Numbered from the stretch's first letter, positions 45,512 to 54,660 are shown. The stretch: DNA of 64,000 nucleotides from Thermoanaerobacterales bacterium (GCA_012840135.1 DUMA01000015.1:32154-96153), one strand, 5' to 3'. The notes: generated from the sequence alone by a model not told the origin. Translations and numbers: made by a program.

Positions 45512-45537
45512 AAACCGATGGATTATCATCGGTTTTT
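45512..45537 (+). terminator. Terminator after the OPT gene
   Basis: AAACCGATG pairs with CATCGGTTT around GATTAT and continues as TTT. It splits the region into two transcription units. Confidence 0.85.
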
Positions 45538-45566
45538 CATTCCCAAAATTTTTAAGAGGTGTTATT

Positions 45567-46214
45567 ATGAAAAAATTAAAGATCGGTTTGATAAGAGTTG
45601 TTACCCTGTCGGATGAAAGATTATTGAATGCCCATGAAAAAGTCTTAAAAGACCGCTTCGGCAATTTAGATATCAACACAAGATGCATTCCCGATCAGCC
45701 CGAGGGGATTCATGACGACGAGACCGAAAGGATGGCCGTTCCCAAGATCATGAAGCTGGCACAGGAGTTTGAAGACGATGGAGCTGATGCAGTCTTCATA
45801 AGCTGTGCCGCAGACCCGGGAGTGGAAGAATGCAGAAAGACTTTAAAGATTCCAGTGATAGGAGCGGGTTCGGCATGTGCTGCCGTAGCTCTGGCGATGG
45901 GTACAAAAATAGGAGTGGTGGGAATTACAGACGATGCTCCGGATATTATGAAAAAAATTCTGGGTGACAGGCTGGTCTGCAACATAAAGCCTGAAGGAGT
46001 AAATACCACTCTGGATTTATTCGATGACCGGGGCAAGGAAAACACCCTGAAAGTGGCAGAATTATTGAAGCGAAAGGGCTGCGACACCATCGCCCTCGGC
46101 TGTACCGGCATGTCGACTATAAATATTCATGAAATCATAAAGGAAAGACTTGATATCCGGGTAGTGGATCCGGTCATCGCTGCGGGCCTTGTAATTTCTT
46201 ATCTTACTTTCTGA
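45567..46214 (+). CDS. Asp/Glu racemase superfamily protein
   Basis: 215 residues, second two-cysteine racemase-like protein of the region: FISCAADPGVEECR and IALGCTGMSTI hold the two cysteines. It differs clearly from the protein at 39.3 kb, so it is not a duplicate of it. RBS AGAGGTG before ATG 45567. It leads a tight run of genes (DUF917, DUF1177, M29, AroM) that overlap or nearly touch, indicating one operon. Substrate unknown. Confidence 0.85.
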   Translation: MKKLKIGLIRVVTLSDERLLNAHEKVLKDRFGNLDINTRCIPDQPEGIHDDETERMAVPKIMKLAQEFEDDGADAVFISCAADPGVEECRKTLKIPVIGAGSACAAVALAMGTKIGVVGITDDAPDIMKKILGDRLVCNIKPEGVNTTLDLFDDRGKENTLKVAELLKRKGCDTIALGCTGMSTINIHEIIKERLDIRVVDPVIAAGLVISYLTF

Positions 46215-46227
46215 GGGGATGGGATGG

Positions 46228-47304
46228 ATGAGTACTGTAAAACTAACCTGCGAAATGGTAGAAGCTGCAGTCCTGGGAGGCTGCGTCCTGGGAGGTGGTG
46301 GCGGTGGTTCCATGGAAGAAGGCAGAAAAATGGCACAACTTGCGGTCAATCTTTCCAGCCCTGAGTTAATTGACATAGAGAATATGGACGATGATGCGAT
46401 TTTAGTAAATGTGGCTGCGGTCGGAGCTCCTTCATCAAAAGATGCTTATGCCGAGCCGATACACTACCTCAGGGCATTGGAACTCATGAACAGGCTAGCG
46501 GATGTAAAGATTTGCGGAATAATAACCAATGAGGCCGGGGGGCTTGCCACTGTGAACGGGTGGCTGCAGGCTGCAATGCTGGGCATCCCCGTGGTGGACG
46601 CCCCGTGTAACGGCCGGGCTCACCCTACAGGTGTAATGGGCGCTATGGGCTTGCACAAAAACAAAGATTACAAATCAATACAGGCCGCTGTAGGAGGCAG
46701 CAGAGAAAGGGGAACCTTTACGGAAGTCGTGGCCACGGGTTCAGTGGAAAGAGTGTCGGCCATTGTAAGGGCTGCCGCTGTCCAGGCCGGCGGTCTGGTA
46801 TCGGTGGCGAGAAATCCGGTCTCGTGCCGGTATGCAAGGGACAATGCCGCTGTCGGAGCTGTAAAACAGGCGATCAATTTAGGCCGAGAAATGATAAAAG
46901 CCAGAGAAAAGGGCCCCAAAGCGGTAATACGTGCTGCATGTGATTTTTTGAAGGGTGAGGTGGTAGTGACCGGCACCGTTGAAAGAGTCTATCTGGAATC
47001 TGCAGGCGGTTTTGATGTGGGCAAGGTCGTATTGGAAAATGGCTTTGAGATTTTCTTCTGGAATGAATACATGACTCTGGAAAAAACGGGAGAACGTCTT
47101 GCCACTTTCCCGGATCTTATAATGACGCTGGATGCGGATACCGGAATCCCCGTCACCTCGGCTGAAATAAAAGAAGGCCAGAACATTGCGGTGCTGAAGG
47201 TCGAAAAAGAGAGGTTAAAACTGGGAGCGGGCATGCGCGATCCCGAGCTGTTTAAAGCATGTGAAAGAGCGATAGGCAAAAAGATACTGGAGTATGTATT
47301 TTAG
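46228..47304 (+). CDS. DUF917 family protein
   Basis: 358 residues of the DUF917 family, to which S-methyl-thiohydantoin desulfurase-like enzymes have been assigned. The glycine-rich N-terminal block LGGCVLGGGGGGSMEEG and the PVVDAPCNGRAHPTG segment are family features. ATG 46228 is nine bases past GAGGGG; an ATG nine bases earlier is an alternative. Members often accompany hydantoin racemases and hydantoinases. With racemases on both sides, ring opening or modification of a hydantoin-like compound is a reasonable guess only. Confidence 0.8.
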   Translation: MSTVKLTCEMVEAAVLGGCVLGGGGGGSMEEGRKMAQLAVNLSSPELIDIENMDDDAILVNVAAVGAPSSKDAYAEPIHYLRALELMNRLADVKICGIITNEAGGLATVNGWLQAAMLGIPVVDAPCNGRAHPTGVMGAMGLHKNKDYKSIQAAVGGSRERGTFTEVVATGSVERVSAIVRAAAVQAGGLVSVARNPVSCRYARDNAAVGAVKQAINLGREMIKAREKGPKAVIRAACDFLKGEVVVTGTVERVYLESAGGFDVGKVVLENGFEIFFWNEYMTLEKTGERLATFPDLIMTLDADTGIPVTSAEIKEGQNIAVLKVEKERLKLGAGMRDPELFKACERAIGKKILEYVF

Positions 47305-47326
47305 AACGGAATATGGAGGGATAGCA

Positions 47327-48259
47327 ATGTTAAAACAGGTCATGGAAGTATTAGACATACTGGATGATGCGGGAGTAAACGGCAAAAAGGTGAGAAATTT
47401 TTTATCGGAGAGAGGTTTTGAAAACATTCATGTAGAAGAAGTGAGAGGAGATATTGGGAAAACCGATTTTATAAAAATACTGGTGAAGGGCCGCAAGGGT
47501 AAGGCCTCGGGCGGTGACGCACCCACGCTGGGTGTGATCGGCAGGCTCGGCGGAATCGGTGCAAGGCCGGAAATGATAGGATATGTGTCGGATGGCGACG
47601 GAGCTGCTGCCGCCCTTTCGGTGGCGCTGAAACTGGCCGATATGAATACCAAAGGAGATTTTCTGGACGGTGATGTGATAATCAGCACACACATATGCCC
47701 CGATGCGCCCACTCAGCCGCACGATCCCGTGCCTTTCATGGGTTCTCCGGTGGATATGCAGACGATGAACAGAATGGAAGTAGATCCCGATATGGACGCC
47801 ATTCTTTCCATCGATACGACCAAGGGAAACAGGATATTGAACCACAGAGGGATTGCCATTACACCCACCGTTAAAGACGGCTATATACTGAAGGTGAGCG
47901 ATTCATTGCTCGACATAATGCAGATAGTAACGGGAAAACTGCCGGTGGTATTGCCCATAGTGACTCAGGATATTACTCCTTACGGAAACGGTCTTCATCA
48001 TATAAACAGCCTGGTCCAGCCATGCACCGCCACTTCCTGTCCGGTGGTTGGTGTAGCCATAACCGCCGAAATAGCCGTACCAGGCTGCGCCACGGGAGCT
48101 TCCCATGAGATCGATATAGAGCTGGCCGCCAGGTTTGCTCTGGAGGTGGCCAAAAATTTTGGCAGGAAGATATGCAAGTTTTACGATGAAAAAGAGTGGG
48201 AAATCATTACGAGACTATACGGTTCCATGGAACATTTAAAGACACTGGGAAGGGAATAG
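47327..48259 (+). CDS. DUF1177 family protein
   Basis: 310 residues of the uncharacterised DUF1177 family. Recognisable stretches are GVIGRLGGIGARPEMIG, DGDVIISTHICPDAPT and VPFMGSPVD. The HICPDAP/PHDP and SHEID pieces contain His, Asp and Glu that could bind metal, and the fold may be peptidase-like, but this is inference. GGAGGG sets ATG 47327. The family is regularly seen with OPT transporters and AroM proteins in anaerobic Firmicutes, as here. Confidence 0.78.
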   Translation: MLKQVMEVLDILDDAGVNGKKVRNFLSERGFENIHVEEVRGDIGKTDFIKILVKGRKGKASGGDAPTLGVIGRLGGIGARPEMIGYVSDGDGAAAALSVALKLADMNTKGDFLDGDVIISTHICPDAPTQPHDPVPFMGSPVDMQTMNRMEVDPDMDAILSIDTTKGNRILNHRGIAITPTVKDGYILKVSDSLLDIMQIVTGKLPVVLPIVTQDITPYGNGLHHINSLVQPCTATSCPVVGVAITAEIAVPGCATGASHEIDIELAARFALEVAKNFGRKICKFYDEKEWEIITRLYGSMEHLKTLGRE

Positions 48260-48264
48260 GTAAA

Positions 48265-49212
48265 ATGAGCGACCTTATTGACATATCAAAAAAATTGTTA
48301 GTTGACTGCCTGGGAGCAAAGCCCGGGGAGAAATTCCTGGTGCTCACCGATGATTATAAAGAAAAACTGGCAGAGCATCTATATAAAGCAGGGCAGGAAC
48401 TGGGCATGATTTCAATGCTCTTCAAGATCCCAGCCCTCGCAAAATCCGGGGAGGAACCGCCGGAAGCGGCGGCAGAGGCCATGAAGAATTCCAATGTGGT
48501 TATATGCATAACCCAGCACTCGCTGACCCACACCCGGGCCAAAAAGGAAGCCGCAGCCTGTGGGGCAAGAATAGCCACCATGCCGGGAATCACAGAGGAT
48601 ATGTTTCTGAAGGGTGCCATTACTGCGGATTATAATCAAGTGGAAAAGTTGACGAAAAAAGTGGCAGAAATTCTAACCCTTGGGAGCATCGTCGCGATAG
48701 AGAAAGGTGGATACAGGCTTGAGATGAGCATAGAAGGAAGAAAAGGAATTGAAAGCACAGGCATGTACCTTGAGAAGGGCCAATCGGGAAACCTGCCTTC
48801 AGGTGAAGCCTATATCGCACCTGTGGAGGGTTCGGCCTGCGGAGATATTCTGGTGGATGGAAGTATCGTTGGCATTGGAAGGCTCAAGGCGCCCATTTTG
48901 CTTGAAATAAGGAAGGGGCTTTTGACGGAAGCCCGGGGAGAAGGTGCCGGGGAATGGCTGGAAATACTGGGAAGCTCTGATGCTGCAAGAAATGTGGCGG
49001 AGTTCGGAATCGGCACAAATCCCAATGCCATATTGTGCGGGAATATACTAGAAGATGAGAAGATTTTGGGTACGATCCATGTGGCGTTTGGAAGCAACAA
49101 TACTTTTGGCGGTAAAATCAGTGCGGGTATTCATTTGGATGCGGTAGTTCTGGAACCGACGGTTTTTGTAGATGGCCGATTAATCATGGATAAAGGCAGG
49201 TTGATGGTATGA
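48265..49212 (+). CDS. M29-type aminopeptidase, copy 3 (short form)
   Basis: 315 residues; third M29-like protein in the region, shorter than and distant from the tandem pair. It keeps the nucleus FGIGTNPNA, IHVAFGSNNTFGG and GIHLDAV (His, Asp). ATG 48265 follows the DUF1177 stop by five bases; GGGAATAGG is a weak ribosome site, so translational coupling is likely. An in-frame longer reading upstream overlaps DUF1177 and is rejected. Confidence 0.78.
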   Translation: MSDLIDISKKLLVDCLGAKPGEKFLVLTDDYKEKLAEHLYKAGQELGMISMLFKIPALAKSGEEPPEAAAEAMKNSNVVICITQHSLTHTRAKKEAAACGARIATMPGITEDMFLKGAITADYNQVEKLTKKVAEILTLGSIVAIEKGGYRLEMSIEGRKGIESTGMYLEKGQSGNLPSGEAYIAPVEGSACGDILVDGSIVGIGRLKAPILLEIRKGLLTEARGEGAGEWLEILGSSDAARNVAEFGIGTNPNAILCGNILEDEKILGTIHVAFGSNNTFGGKISAGIHLDAVVLEPTVFVDGRLIMDKGRLMV

Positions 49213-49376
49213 GGGCAGGTTCCTTAAAAGAAGCGATGGAAGCTGTTTTAAATGCCAGCATGAAACCCATTAGCGGGACAGAAGAGAGTTTAAAAGAGTG
49301 CAGCCCTGGTTCCCTGGGTTGTACCTATCATTTATCATGTTGTTATTCTCATAAAAACAAAATAAATGCGAGGTGA
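49209..49376 (+). CDS. Possible 55-residue ORF between M29 and AroM genes
   Basis: An ATG overlapping the M29 stop (ATGA) opens a 55-codon frame ending seven bases from the AroM start. It begins MRAGSLKEAMEAVLNA and becomes Cys- and Ser-rich (six Cys in all). There is no clear ribosome site, but coupling would not need one. It resembles no family I know and could be the front of a deleted gene rather than a real small protein. Confidence 0.3.
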   Translation: MRAGSLKEAMEAVLNASMKPISGTEESLKECSPGSLGCTYHLSCCYSHKNKINAR

Positions 49377-49381
49377 ATGCT

Positions 49382-50047
49382 ATGAAAAAAATAGGTCTTT
49401 TAACCATAGGTCAGGCTCCAAGAGTGGACCTCGTTCCAGAAATCAAAAAAGTTCTGGGGGAAGATGTAGAAATCATTGAAAGAGGAGCTCTTGACGGTCT
49501 TACATTAAAAGAAGTAAAGTCCCTTTATCCCGGGGAGAATGACGAAGTTCTGGTCACCCGGATGGCCGACGGCACCGAGGTTAAAGTGGCGGAAAGAGAG
49601 ATATTTCCGCGGTTGAAAGAAAAGATAAAAAATCTGGAAGCAGAAGGAATTAACACTATATTTCTGGCTTGCACGGGAGAATTCCCATCATTTGATTCAG
49701 CTTCCCTTATAGTCCGACCGCAGAAAGTACTGCACCACGTGGTAAGTTCCCTGGCCGAAGGCCTGACGCTGGGGATAATCATACCCGATGAACGCCAGGT
49801 GGTTTCCGCAAAAGAACGGTGGTCTACGGTAGCGTCAAAGGTAATCGTGGAACCGGGGTCGCCGTACGCAGGAATGGAGAATATAGAAAAAGCGGCAAAA
49901 TTGCTTGCGACATCGGGGGTTGATCTTGTGGTAATGGACTGCATGGGATATACATTAAAGATGAAAGATACCGTGCTGAATCTTGTTAAAAAACCCGTCA
50001 TTCTGGCCCGATCCATTTCTGCAAAGGTAGTAAGTGAATTGATTTAA
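49382..50047 (+). CDS. AroM family protein
   Basis: 221 residues, AroM family, a relative of the Asp/Glu racemase fold. Family blocks are IGLLTIGQAPRVDLVPE at the start, FLACTGEFP (first Cys) and VVMDCMGYT (second Cys). ATG 49382 is placed seven bases after GCGAGGTG. AroM itself has no established reaction. This is the third racemase-superfamily protein within 11 kb, which is unusual and suggests stereochemical work on related substrates. Confidence 0.85.
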   Translation: MKKIGLLTIGQAPRVDLVPEIKKVLGEDVEIIERGALDGLTLKEVKSLYPGENDEVLVTRMADGTEVKVAEREIFPRLKEKIKNLEAEGINTIFLACTGEFPSFDSASLIVRPQKVLHHVVSSLAEGLTLGIIIPDERQVVSAKERWSTVASKVIVEPGSPYAGMENIEKAAKLLATSGVDLVVMDCMGYTLKMKDTVLNLVKKPVILARSISAKVVSELI

Positions 50048-50213
50048 TTTTTTTTGTTAATAGCAGAGAAATAATGGAAACCTCCGATGTAAATCAAAAT
50101 ATTAAGGGAAAATGAAGATTATTGACCGATACCGAAAAAAAAATTATTTGAAGAAATATAATATATAGTGTATCATGTATACAATGAACTAATTTATATC
50201 GAGAGGTGAAAAA

Positions 50214-51317
50214 GTGGATCAACTATTATATGGAATCAAAGCTCTGAATATTTACGAGATAATAATGTTTTTAATCGGTGGAGTTCTGATCTATCTTGCC
50301 ATAAAAAAGGAATATGAGCCAATGCTTCTTTTACCTATCGGGTTTGGAGCGATCCTTGCTAACATTCCATTTTCTTCTGCAATACATGAGGGAGGCTTTC
50401 TCGAGATACTATTCAAGGCCGGAATACTGACAGAACTGTTTCCCGTATTGATATTTATAGCTGTGGGAGCAATGATTGATTTTACACCTCTCTTGAAACA
50501 GCCATCCATGCTTTTCTTCGGAGCTGCAGCTCAATTCGGCATTTTCTTTACCATGTCCATGGCGGCTTTATTCGGATTTAGCCTGAAAGAGGCTGCGTCC
50601 ATCGGAATCATCGGAGCGGCCGATGGCCCCACTTCAATATATGTGGCCACCAGATTTGCAAGACACCTGCTGGCACCGATATCGGTTGCTGCATATTCCT
50701 ATATGTCGCTGGTGCCGATCATTCAACCGCCGGTTATAAGACTCCTGACCACTCCCGCTGAACGAAAAATACACATGAAGCCTGACTTTGATATTGAGAT
50801 CTCAAAAACCGTTCAGATTCTTTTTCCCATAGTTATAACCATAGTGGCAGGGGTAATAGCGCCCATAAGCGTTGCTCTAATAGGTTCTCTCATGTTCGGC
50901 AATTTGATACGAGTTTCCGGCGTTTTGGACAGGCTCTCTAAGGCGGCTCAAAACGAACTGGCAAATCTTGTCACCCTTCTTCTCGGCATTACCATCGGCT
51001 CAACCATGACGGCTGAACAGTTCTTAAGTCCGGCGACTCTATTAATAATTGCCATGGGGCTTGTAGCGTTTATATTTGATACGGCAGGCGGCGTAGTATT
51101 TGCTAAAATTCTGAACATATTCTTAAAGAATAAAATAAATCCGATGGTCGGTGCTGCTGGTATTTCGGCATTCCCCATGTCTGCAAGAGTTATCCAGAAA
51201 ATGGCTCAAAAAGAGGATCCATCGAACTTTATTCTGATGCAGGCGGTAGGCGCAAATGTGGCAGGCCAGCTGGGCTCTATCATAGCCGGTGGATTGATTC
51301 TCACACTTGTAAAATAA
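50214..51317 (+). CDS. Sodium-pump decarboxylase beta subunit (OadB/GcdB/MmdB-like)
   Basis: 367-residue polytopic membrane protein that, in oxaloacetate, glutaconyl-CoA and methylmalonyl-CoA decarboxylases, couples decarboxylation of carboxybiotin to sodium export. The conserved sodium-site region IIGAADGPTSIYVATRFA is intact, as are the terminal helices NPMVGAAGISAFPMSARV. Start is GTG 50214 after GAGAGGTG. No alpha (carboxyltransferase) or biotin-carrier gene is nearby, so it either borrows them from elsewhere or has another role. A degraded second copy is at 62.75 kb. Confidence 0.9.
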   Translation: MDQLLYGIKALNIYEIIMFLIGGVLIYLAIKKEYEPMLLLPIGFGAILANIPFSSAIHEGGFLEILFKAGILTELFPVLIFIAVGAMIDFTPLLKQPSMLFFGAAAQFGIFFTMSMAALFGFSLKEAASIGIIGAADGPTSIYVATRFARHLLAPISVAAYSYMSLVPIIQPPVIRLLTTPAERKIHMKPDFDIEISKTVQILFPIVITIVAGVIAPISVALIGSLMFGNLIRVSGVLDRLSKAAQNELANLVTLLLGITIGSTMTAEQFLSPATLLIIAMGLVAFIFDTAGGVVFAKILNIFLKNKINPMVGAAGISAFPMSARVIQKMAQKEDPSNFILMQAVGANVAGQLGSIIAGGLILTLVK

Positions 51318-51334
51318 GAGAGAGGTGAAGTTCC

Positions 51335-51457
51335 TTGCAGGTATTTTTTGAGACGCTTAGGTTGATGGGCATTGGCATGACCGGCATATTTATGGCCATA
51401 TCTATATTCTTTTCACTTATTAAATTTTTAATCCGCGCTTTCCCGGAGAAGAATTAG
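51335..51457 (+). CDS. 40-residue OadG-like membrane protein
   Basis: TTG start after AGAGAGGTG, 40 codons. It begins QVFFETLRLMGIGMTGIFMA and forms a single membrane helix with a short basic tail, matching the small gamma/delta subunit that anchors sodium-pump decarboxylases. It lies 17 bases past the beta-subunit stop. The same pair of genes recurs as a remnant at 62.75-62.92 kb, which supports that this small ORF is real. Confidence 0.75.
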   Translation: MQVFFETLRLMGIGMTGIFMAISIFFSLIKFLIRAFPEKN

Positions 51458-51490
51458 GAATGTTATAATATATTATTATGATGAACTTTA

Positions 51491-51518
51491 AAAGTCTGCT
51501 CAGCAGGCTTTTTATTTT
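51491..51518 (+). terminator. Terminator after the beta/gamma subunit pair
   Basis: AAAGTCTGC pairs with GCAGGCTTT (one G-U) around TCA, followed by TTATTTTT. Confidence 0.9.
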
Positions 51519-51630
51519 TGTATGCTGAAAAAGCCTGGCAAGAATGACAGGCTGGTAAATCCATCGAATTTATGCTAAAATTTTTAATAATATTCTGTAC
51601 AAAAAAATGACGGCCGGCGGAGGATAGATT

Positions 51631-53064
51631 ATGAAGGAGCAGCTCAAACAAATTTCCACAAATTGCTATATGCTTGTTAATAACAATAGCGGTGTAGAGA
51701 TACATATTTATTTGAACCGTTCACTTTTTGAAAGTTTTGAAGAGGAAGAATCCATTCAGCAGCTCTATAATGCTTCTCTTCTGCCAGGAGTTGCAAGCCC
51801 CGTCGTCGGGATGCCGGATATCCACACGGGTTACGGCCTGCCCATAGGCGGTGTAATGGCCACCGATTACGAAAACGGCGTGGTGTCCGCAGGGGCTGTG
51901 GGAATGGATATAAACTGCGGCGTAAGGCTTATTACCACAAAGATCTTTATGGATGAAATGGATAAAAATAAGCTGAAAAAGATCCTTGATGCCATTTCAA
52001 CAAGGGTCCCTTCCGGTGTTGGAAAATCCAGCGCGGTAAAACATCTGAGGAAACCGCCTTTAGAAGCGATTGCCTCGGAAGGAGCCGGCTTTTTCATAAA
52101 GATGGGATATGGGTGGAAGGAGGATTTGGAAAGGATAGAGGACGGAGGATGCATAAAGGGAGCCGACGCTTCCTGCGTCCCAACTACCGCGCAAAACAGG
52201 TCTGACCAGCTAGGGACCATAGGAGGCGGCAACCATTTTATCGAGATCGGCAGGGTGAGCCAGGTGTTTGACGGAGAGATAGCCTCCGAATTCGGCTTGC
52301 ATCAAGGGTTTCTTTATGTTTTGATACATACCGGCAGCCGTGGCTTCGGGCATCAGATCTGTACGGAATTTTCCCGCCTCATGTGGGACCATGCCGAAAA
52401 AACCGGTACCCGGGCTCCTGTAAAGGGGCTCGCATGTGCACCGATTTTTTCCGGAGACGGCCAGGATTACTTAAAAGCCATGGCCTGTGCGGCCAACTAC
52501 GCTTTTTGCAACAGACAGCTCATCACCCATTTCGTCCGGGAGGCTTTTGTGGAGGTCTTGAAAAAGAGCGAAACGGACATCGGCCTTAACATACTGTACG
52601 ACGTGGCGCATAATATAGCCAAAAAAGAAAAATACGGCAGCAAATGGCTGCTGGTGCACCGAAAAGGAGCCACCAGAGCCCTGCCGGCAGGCCACGACGC
52701 CAATCCTTCAATTTTTTACAGGACCGGTCACCCAGCTATAATTCCAGGGAGCATGGGAACGGCGTCTTATGTGGTAATCGGAACTCCTGAAATTAAAAAA
52801 ACATTCTGTTCCGTCAACCACGGGGCGGGAAGGGTTATGTCTCGAAAGAAAGCCAGGAGTAAATTCACAAAGGAGGACCTGCTGGAGCAGGTGAAAAATG
52901 TAGTTATTACATCGAAAAATATAAGCACGCTACTGGACGAAGCACCCATGGCTTATAAAGACATAGATGAAGTGGTTTTTACTCTGGTGGAAGCCGGGCT
53001 CACAAAACCCGTGGCAAAGCTTAAACCCATGGCTGTTTTAAAGGGAGAGGGAGAAGAAGCATAG
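51631..53064 (+). CDS. rtcB: RtcB-type RNA ligase
   Basis: 477 residues. RtcB joins RNA 2',3'-cyclic phosphate or 3'-phosphate ends to 5'-OH using GTP and manganese. Motifs seen: PDIHTGYGLPIGGV, the metal cysteine in GMDINCGVR, GGGNHFIE, and the guanylylated histidine region RKGATRALPAGH; VNHGAGR near the end. ATG has GGCGGAGG upstream. It stands alone with no archease, RtcR or RtcA gene nearby, so its trigger (RNA repair, toxin damage) is not shown. It does not obviously belong with its neighbours. Confidence 0.95.
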   Translation: MKEQLKQISTNCYMLVNNNSGVEIHIYLNRSLFESFEEEESIQQLYNASLLPGVASPVVGMPDIHTGYGLPIGGVMATDYENGVVSAGAVGMDINCGVRLITTKIFMDEMDKNKLKKILDAISTRVPSGVGKSSAVKHLRKPPLEAIASEGAGFFIKMGYGWKEDLERIEDGGCIKGADASCVPTTAQNRSDQLGTIGGGNHFIEIGRVSQVFDGEIASEFGLHQGFLYVLIHTGSRGFGHQICTEFSRLMWDHAEKTGTRAPVKGLACAPIFSGDGQDYLKAMACAANYAFCNRQLITHFVREAFVEVLKKSETDIGLNILYDVAHNIAKKEKYGSKWLLVHRKGATRALPAGHDANPSIFYRTGHPAIIPGSMGTASYVVIGTPEIKKTFCSVNHGAGRVMSRKKARSKFTKEDLLEQVKNVVITSKNISTLLDEAPMAYKDIDEVVFTLVEAGLTKPVAKLKPMAVLKGEGEEA

Positions 53065-53208
53065 TTTAAATAATATGTTTTTAGATAAAGTCTTATCACT
53101 TATTTATAATATAATGTAAGTAAATATGAAAAATACAAAGAGACGAATATTTTCGAAGATATTCTGAAATTATGGCGGAATACATAAATAGTTATATTTT
53201 TAAAAATG

Positions 53209-53249
53209 TTGAATTAGTATAAATTATAAAGTATAATACTTATTATAAG
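53209..53249 (+). promoter_or_regulatory. Sigma-A-type promoter for the sugar ABC operon with overlapping palindrome
   Basis: TTGAAT (53209-53214), 17 bases, TATAAT (53232-53237). CTTATTATAAG (53239-53249) is a small perfect palindrome at the expected start of transcription, a possible operator. Confidence 0.65.
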
Positions 53250-53279
53250 ACTTATAAAAAGTGGGAGAGGAGGACAAAA

Positions 53280-54596
53280 ATGAAAATTTCTAAGGGGCTA
53301 GTTGTGTTTGTTGTTATCTTGCTGACTGTAAGTGTAGTGTTATCCGGCTGCGGTGGAAATTCCGCCAAAAATCAGGGCGGCTCGGATGCGAAAAATGAGT
53401 CGCAGCCCGTCACCATCAATGTTCTTTCCAGCGATGATTTTGCGGGGTTCAGGAAAAGTGTTATTCCGGAATTTGAAGCAAAATATCCCAACATCAAAGT
53501 GAATTTTATGTCGGTAGGCTATGATTCGCTGCATCAAAAGGAAGTTACCGCTCTGGAATCCGGTGGAGATACATACGACGTGATAGATGTGGATTGTATC
53601 TGGACTCCGGAGTATGTGACCAAAGGCTATATTATCCAGGTGAATGACAGGATAACCCAGGAAATGAAAGATGACATAGTGCCTGCAGCGCTGGATATTC
53701 TCAAATATAAAGACAATTATTACGGTCTTCCCATGTTCAATGATGTGCTGTTCTTTTACTATAATGAAGATCTGTTGAAGCAGGCAGGTATAAATGAACC
53801 TCCGAAAACCTGGGATGAGTTGATACAGCAGACGAACTTGATGAAGCAGAAAGGGCTGATCGATTACGGCATGGTATGGGGATGGGCCCAGGCGGAGGGA
53901 TTGATCTGCTATTATACGGCGCTGGCGCACAGCTTCGGTGGTGATCTGGTGGATAGCTCAGGTAAACCCGCAATCAATACGCCGCAAAATGTCAAAGCGC
54001 TGCAATTCATGGTGGATTCCATCGCCAACAAGGTGGTAGATCCTGCCTCTATAACTTACGACGACAGGCAAATGTTGAACGTATTCAGCCAGGGCAGGAT
54101 ACCGTTCGGCATGAACTGGTCTTTTGCCTGGAGCGTGTTTAATGACAGCAATCAATCAAAAGTTGTGAACAAAATAAAAGTAGGTCTTGCACCCGCCGGG
54201 ACTCCCGAAGTAAAAAGCGCCACATGCGCCGGCTCCATGGGTCTTGCCATAACGTCCACATCGAAACATGCGGACGAAGCATGGAAATTCATAGAGTTTC
54301 TTGCCGGCAAGGATATACAAAAGAAACAGGCAATAACCGCAGGAGCACTGCCCATATGGAAATCCCTGTATGACGATAAAGAGCTTCAGGAGCAGCATCC
54401 CGCATTGAAGGAAATGTCGGCTCAATTGGATACGGCTTACAACAGGCCGTCAATAGTCTGGTACAACGAGTTTTCCAATGCTCTTCAGGTCGAGATACAG
54501 AACGCCTTGAACAAATCAAAAACACCGCAGCAGGCACTTGATGACGCTCAGAAAAAAATCGATGAGATAATGAATAATTACGGCGGAAAATATTAA
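53280..54596 (+). CDS. Sugar ABC transporter substrate-binding lipoprotein (family 1)
   Basis: 438 residues, maltose-binding-protein type. Signal peptide with lipobox VLSGCGG (Cys24) then a short Asn/Gly/Ser linker. The mature protein has typical landmarks: DVIDVDCIWTPEY, YYNEDLLKQAGINEPPKTWDEL (shortened: YYNEDLLKQAG), and AWKFIEFLAGKDIQKK. GGAGAGGAGG gives a strong ribosome site. It delivers a sugar or sugar conjugate to the two permeases downstream. Confidence 0.92.
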   Translation: MKISKGLVVFVVILLTVSVVLSGCGGNSAKNQGGSDAKNESQPVTINVLSSDDFAGFRKSVIPEFEAKYPNIKVNFMSVGYDSLHQKEVTALESGGDTYDVIDVDCIWTPEYVTKGYIIQVNDRITQEMKDDIVPAALDILKYKDNYYGLPMFNDVLFFYYNEDLLKQAGINEPPKTWDELIQQTNLMKQKGLIDYGMVWGWAQAEGLICYYTALAHSFGGDLVDSSGKPAINTPQNVKALQFMVDSIANKVVDPASITYDDRQMLNVFSQGRIPFGMNWSFAWSVFNDSNQSKVVNKIKVGLAPAGTPEVKSATCAGSMGLAITSTSKHADEAWKFIEFLAGKDIQKKQAITAGALPIWKSLYDDKELQEQHPALKEMSAQLDTAYNRPSIVWYNEFSNALQVEIQNALNKSKTPQQALDDAQKKIDEIMNNYGGKY

Positions 54597-54603
54597 AAAA
54601 CAG

Positions 54604-54630
54604 GGGCCGGATTTCAATAAAGTCCGGCCC
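54604..54630 (+). other. Hairpin between binding-protein and permease genes
   Basis: GGGCCGGA pairs with TCCGGCCC around 11 bases; followed by TTAAAAAA rather than T. It probably stabilises the receptor mRNA or attenuates. Confidence 0.75.
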
Positions 54631-54660
54631 TTAAAAAAGCTTGTAAAGCGGGGTATTACG

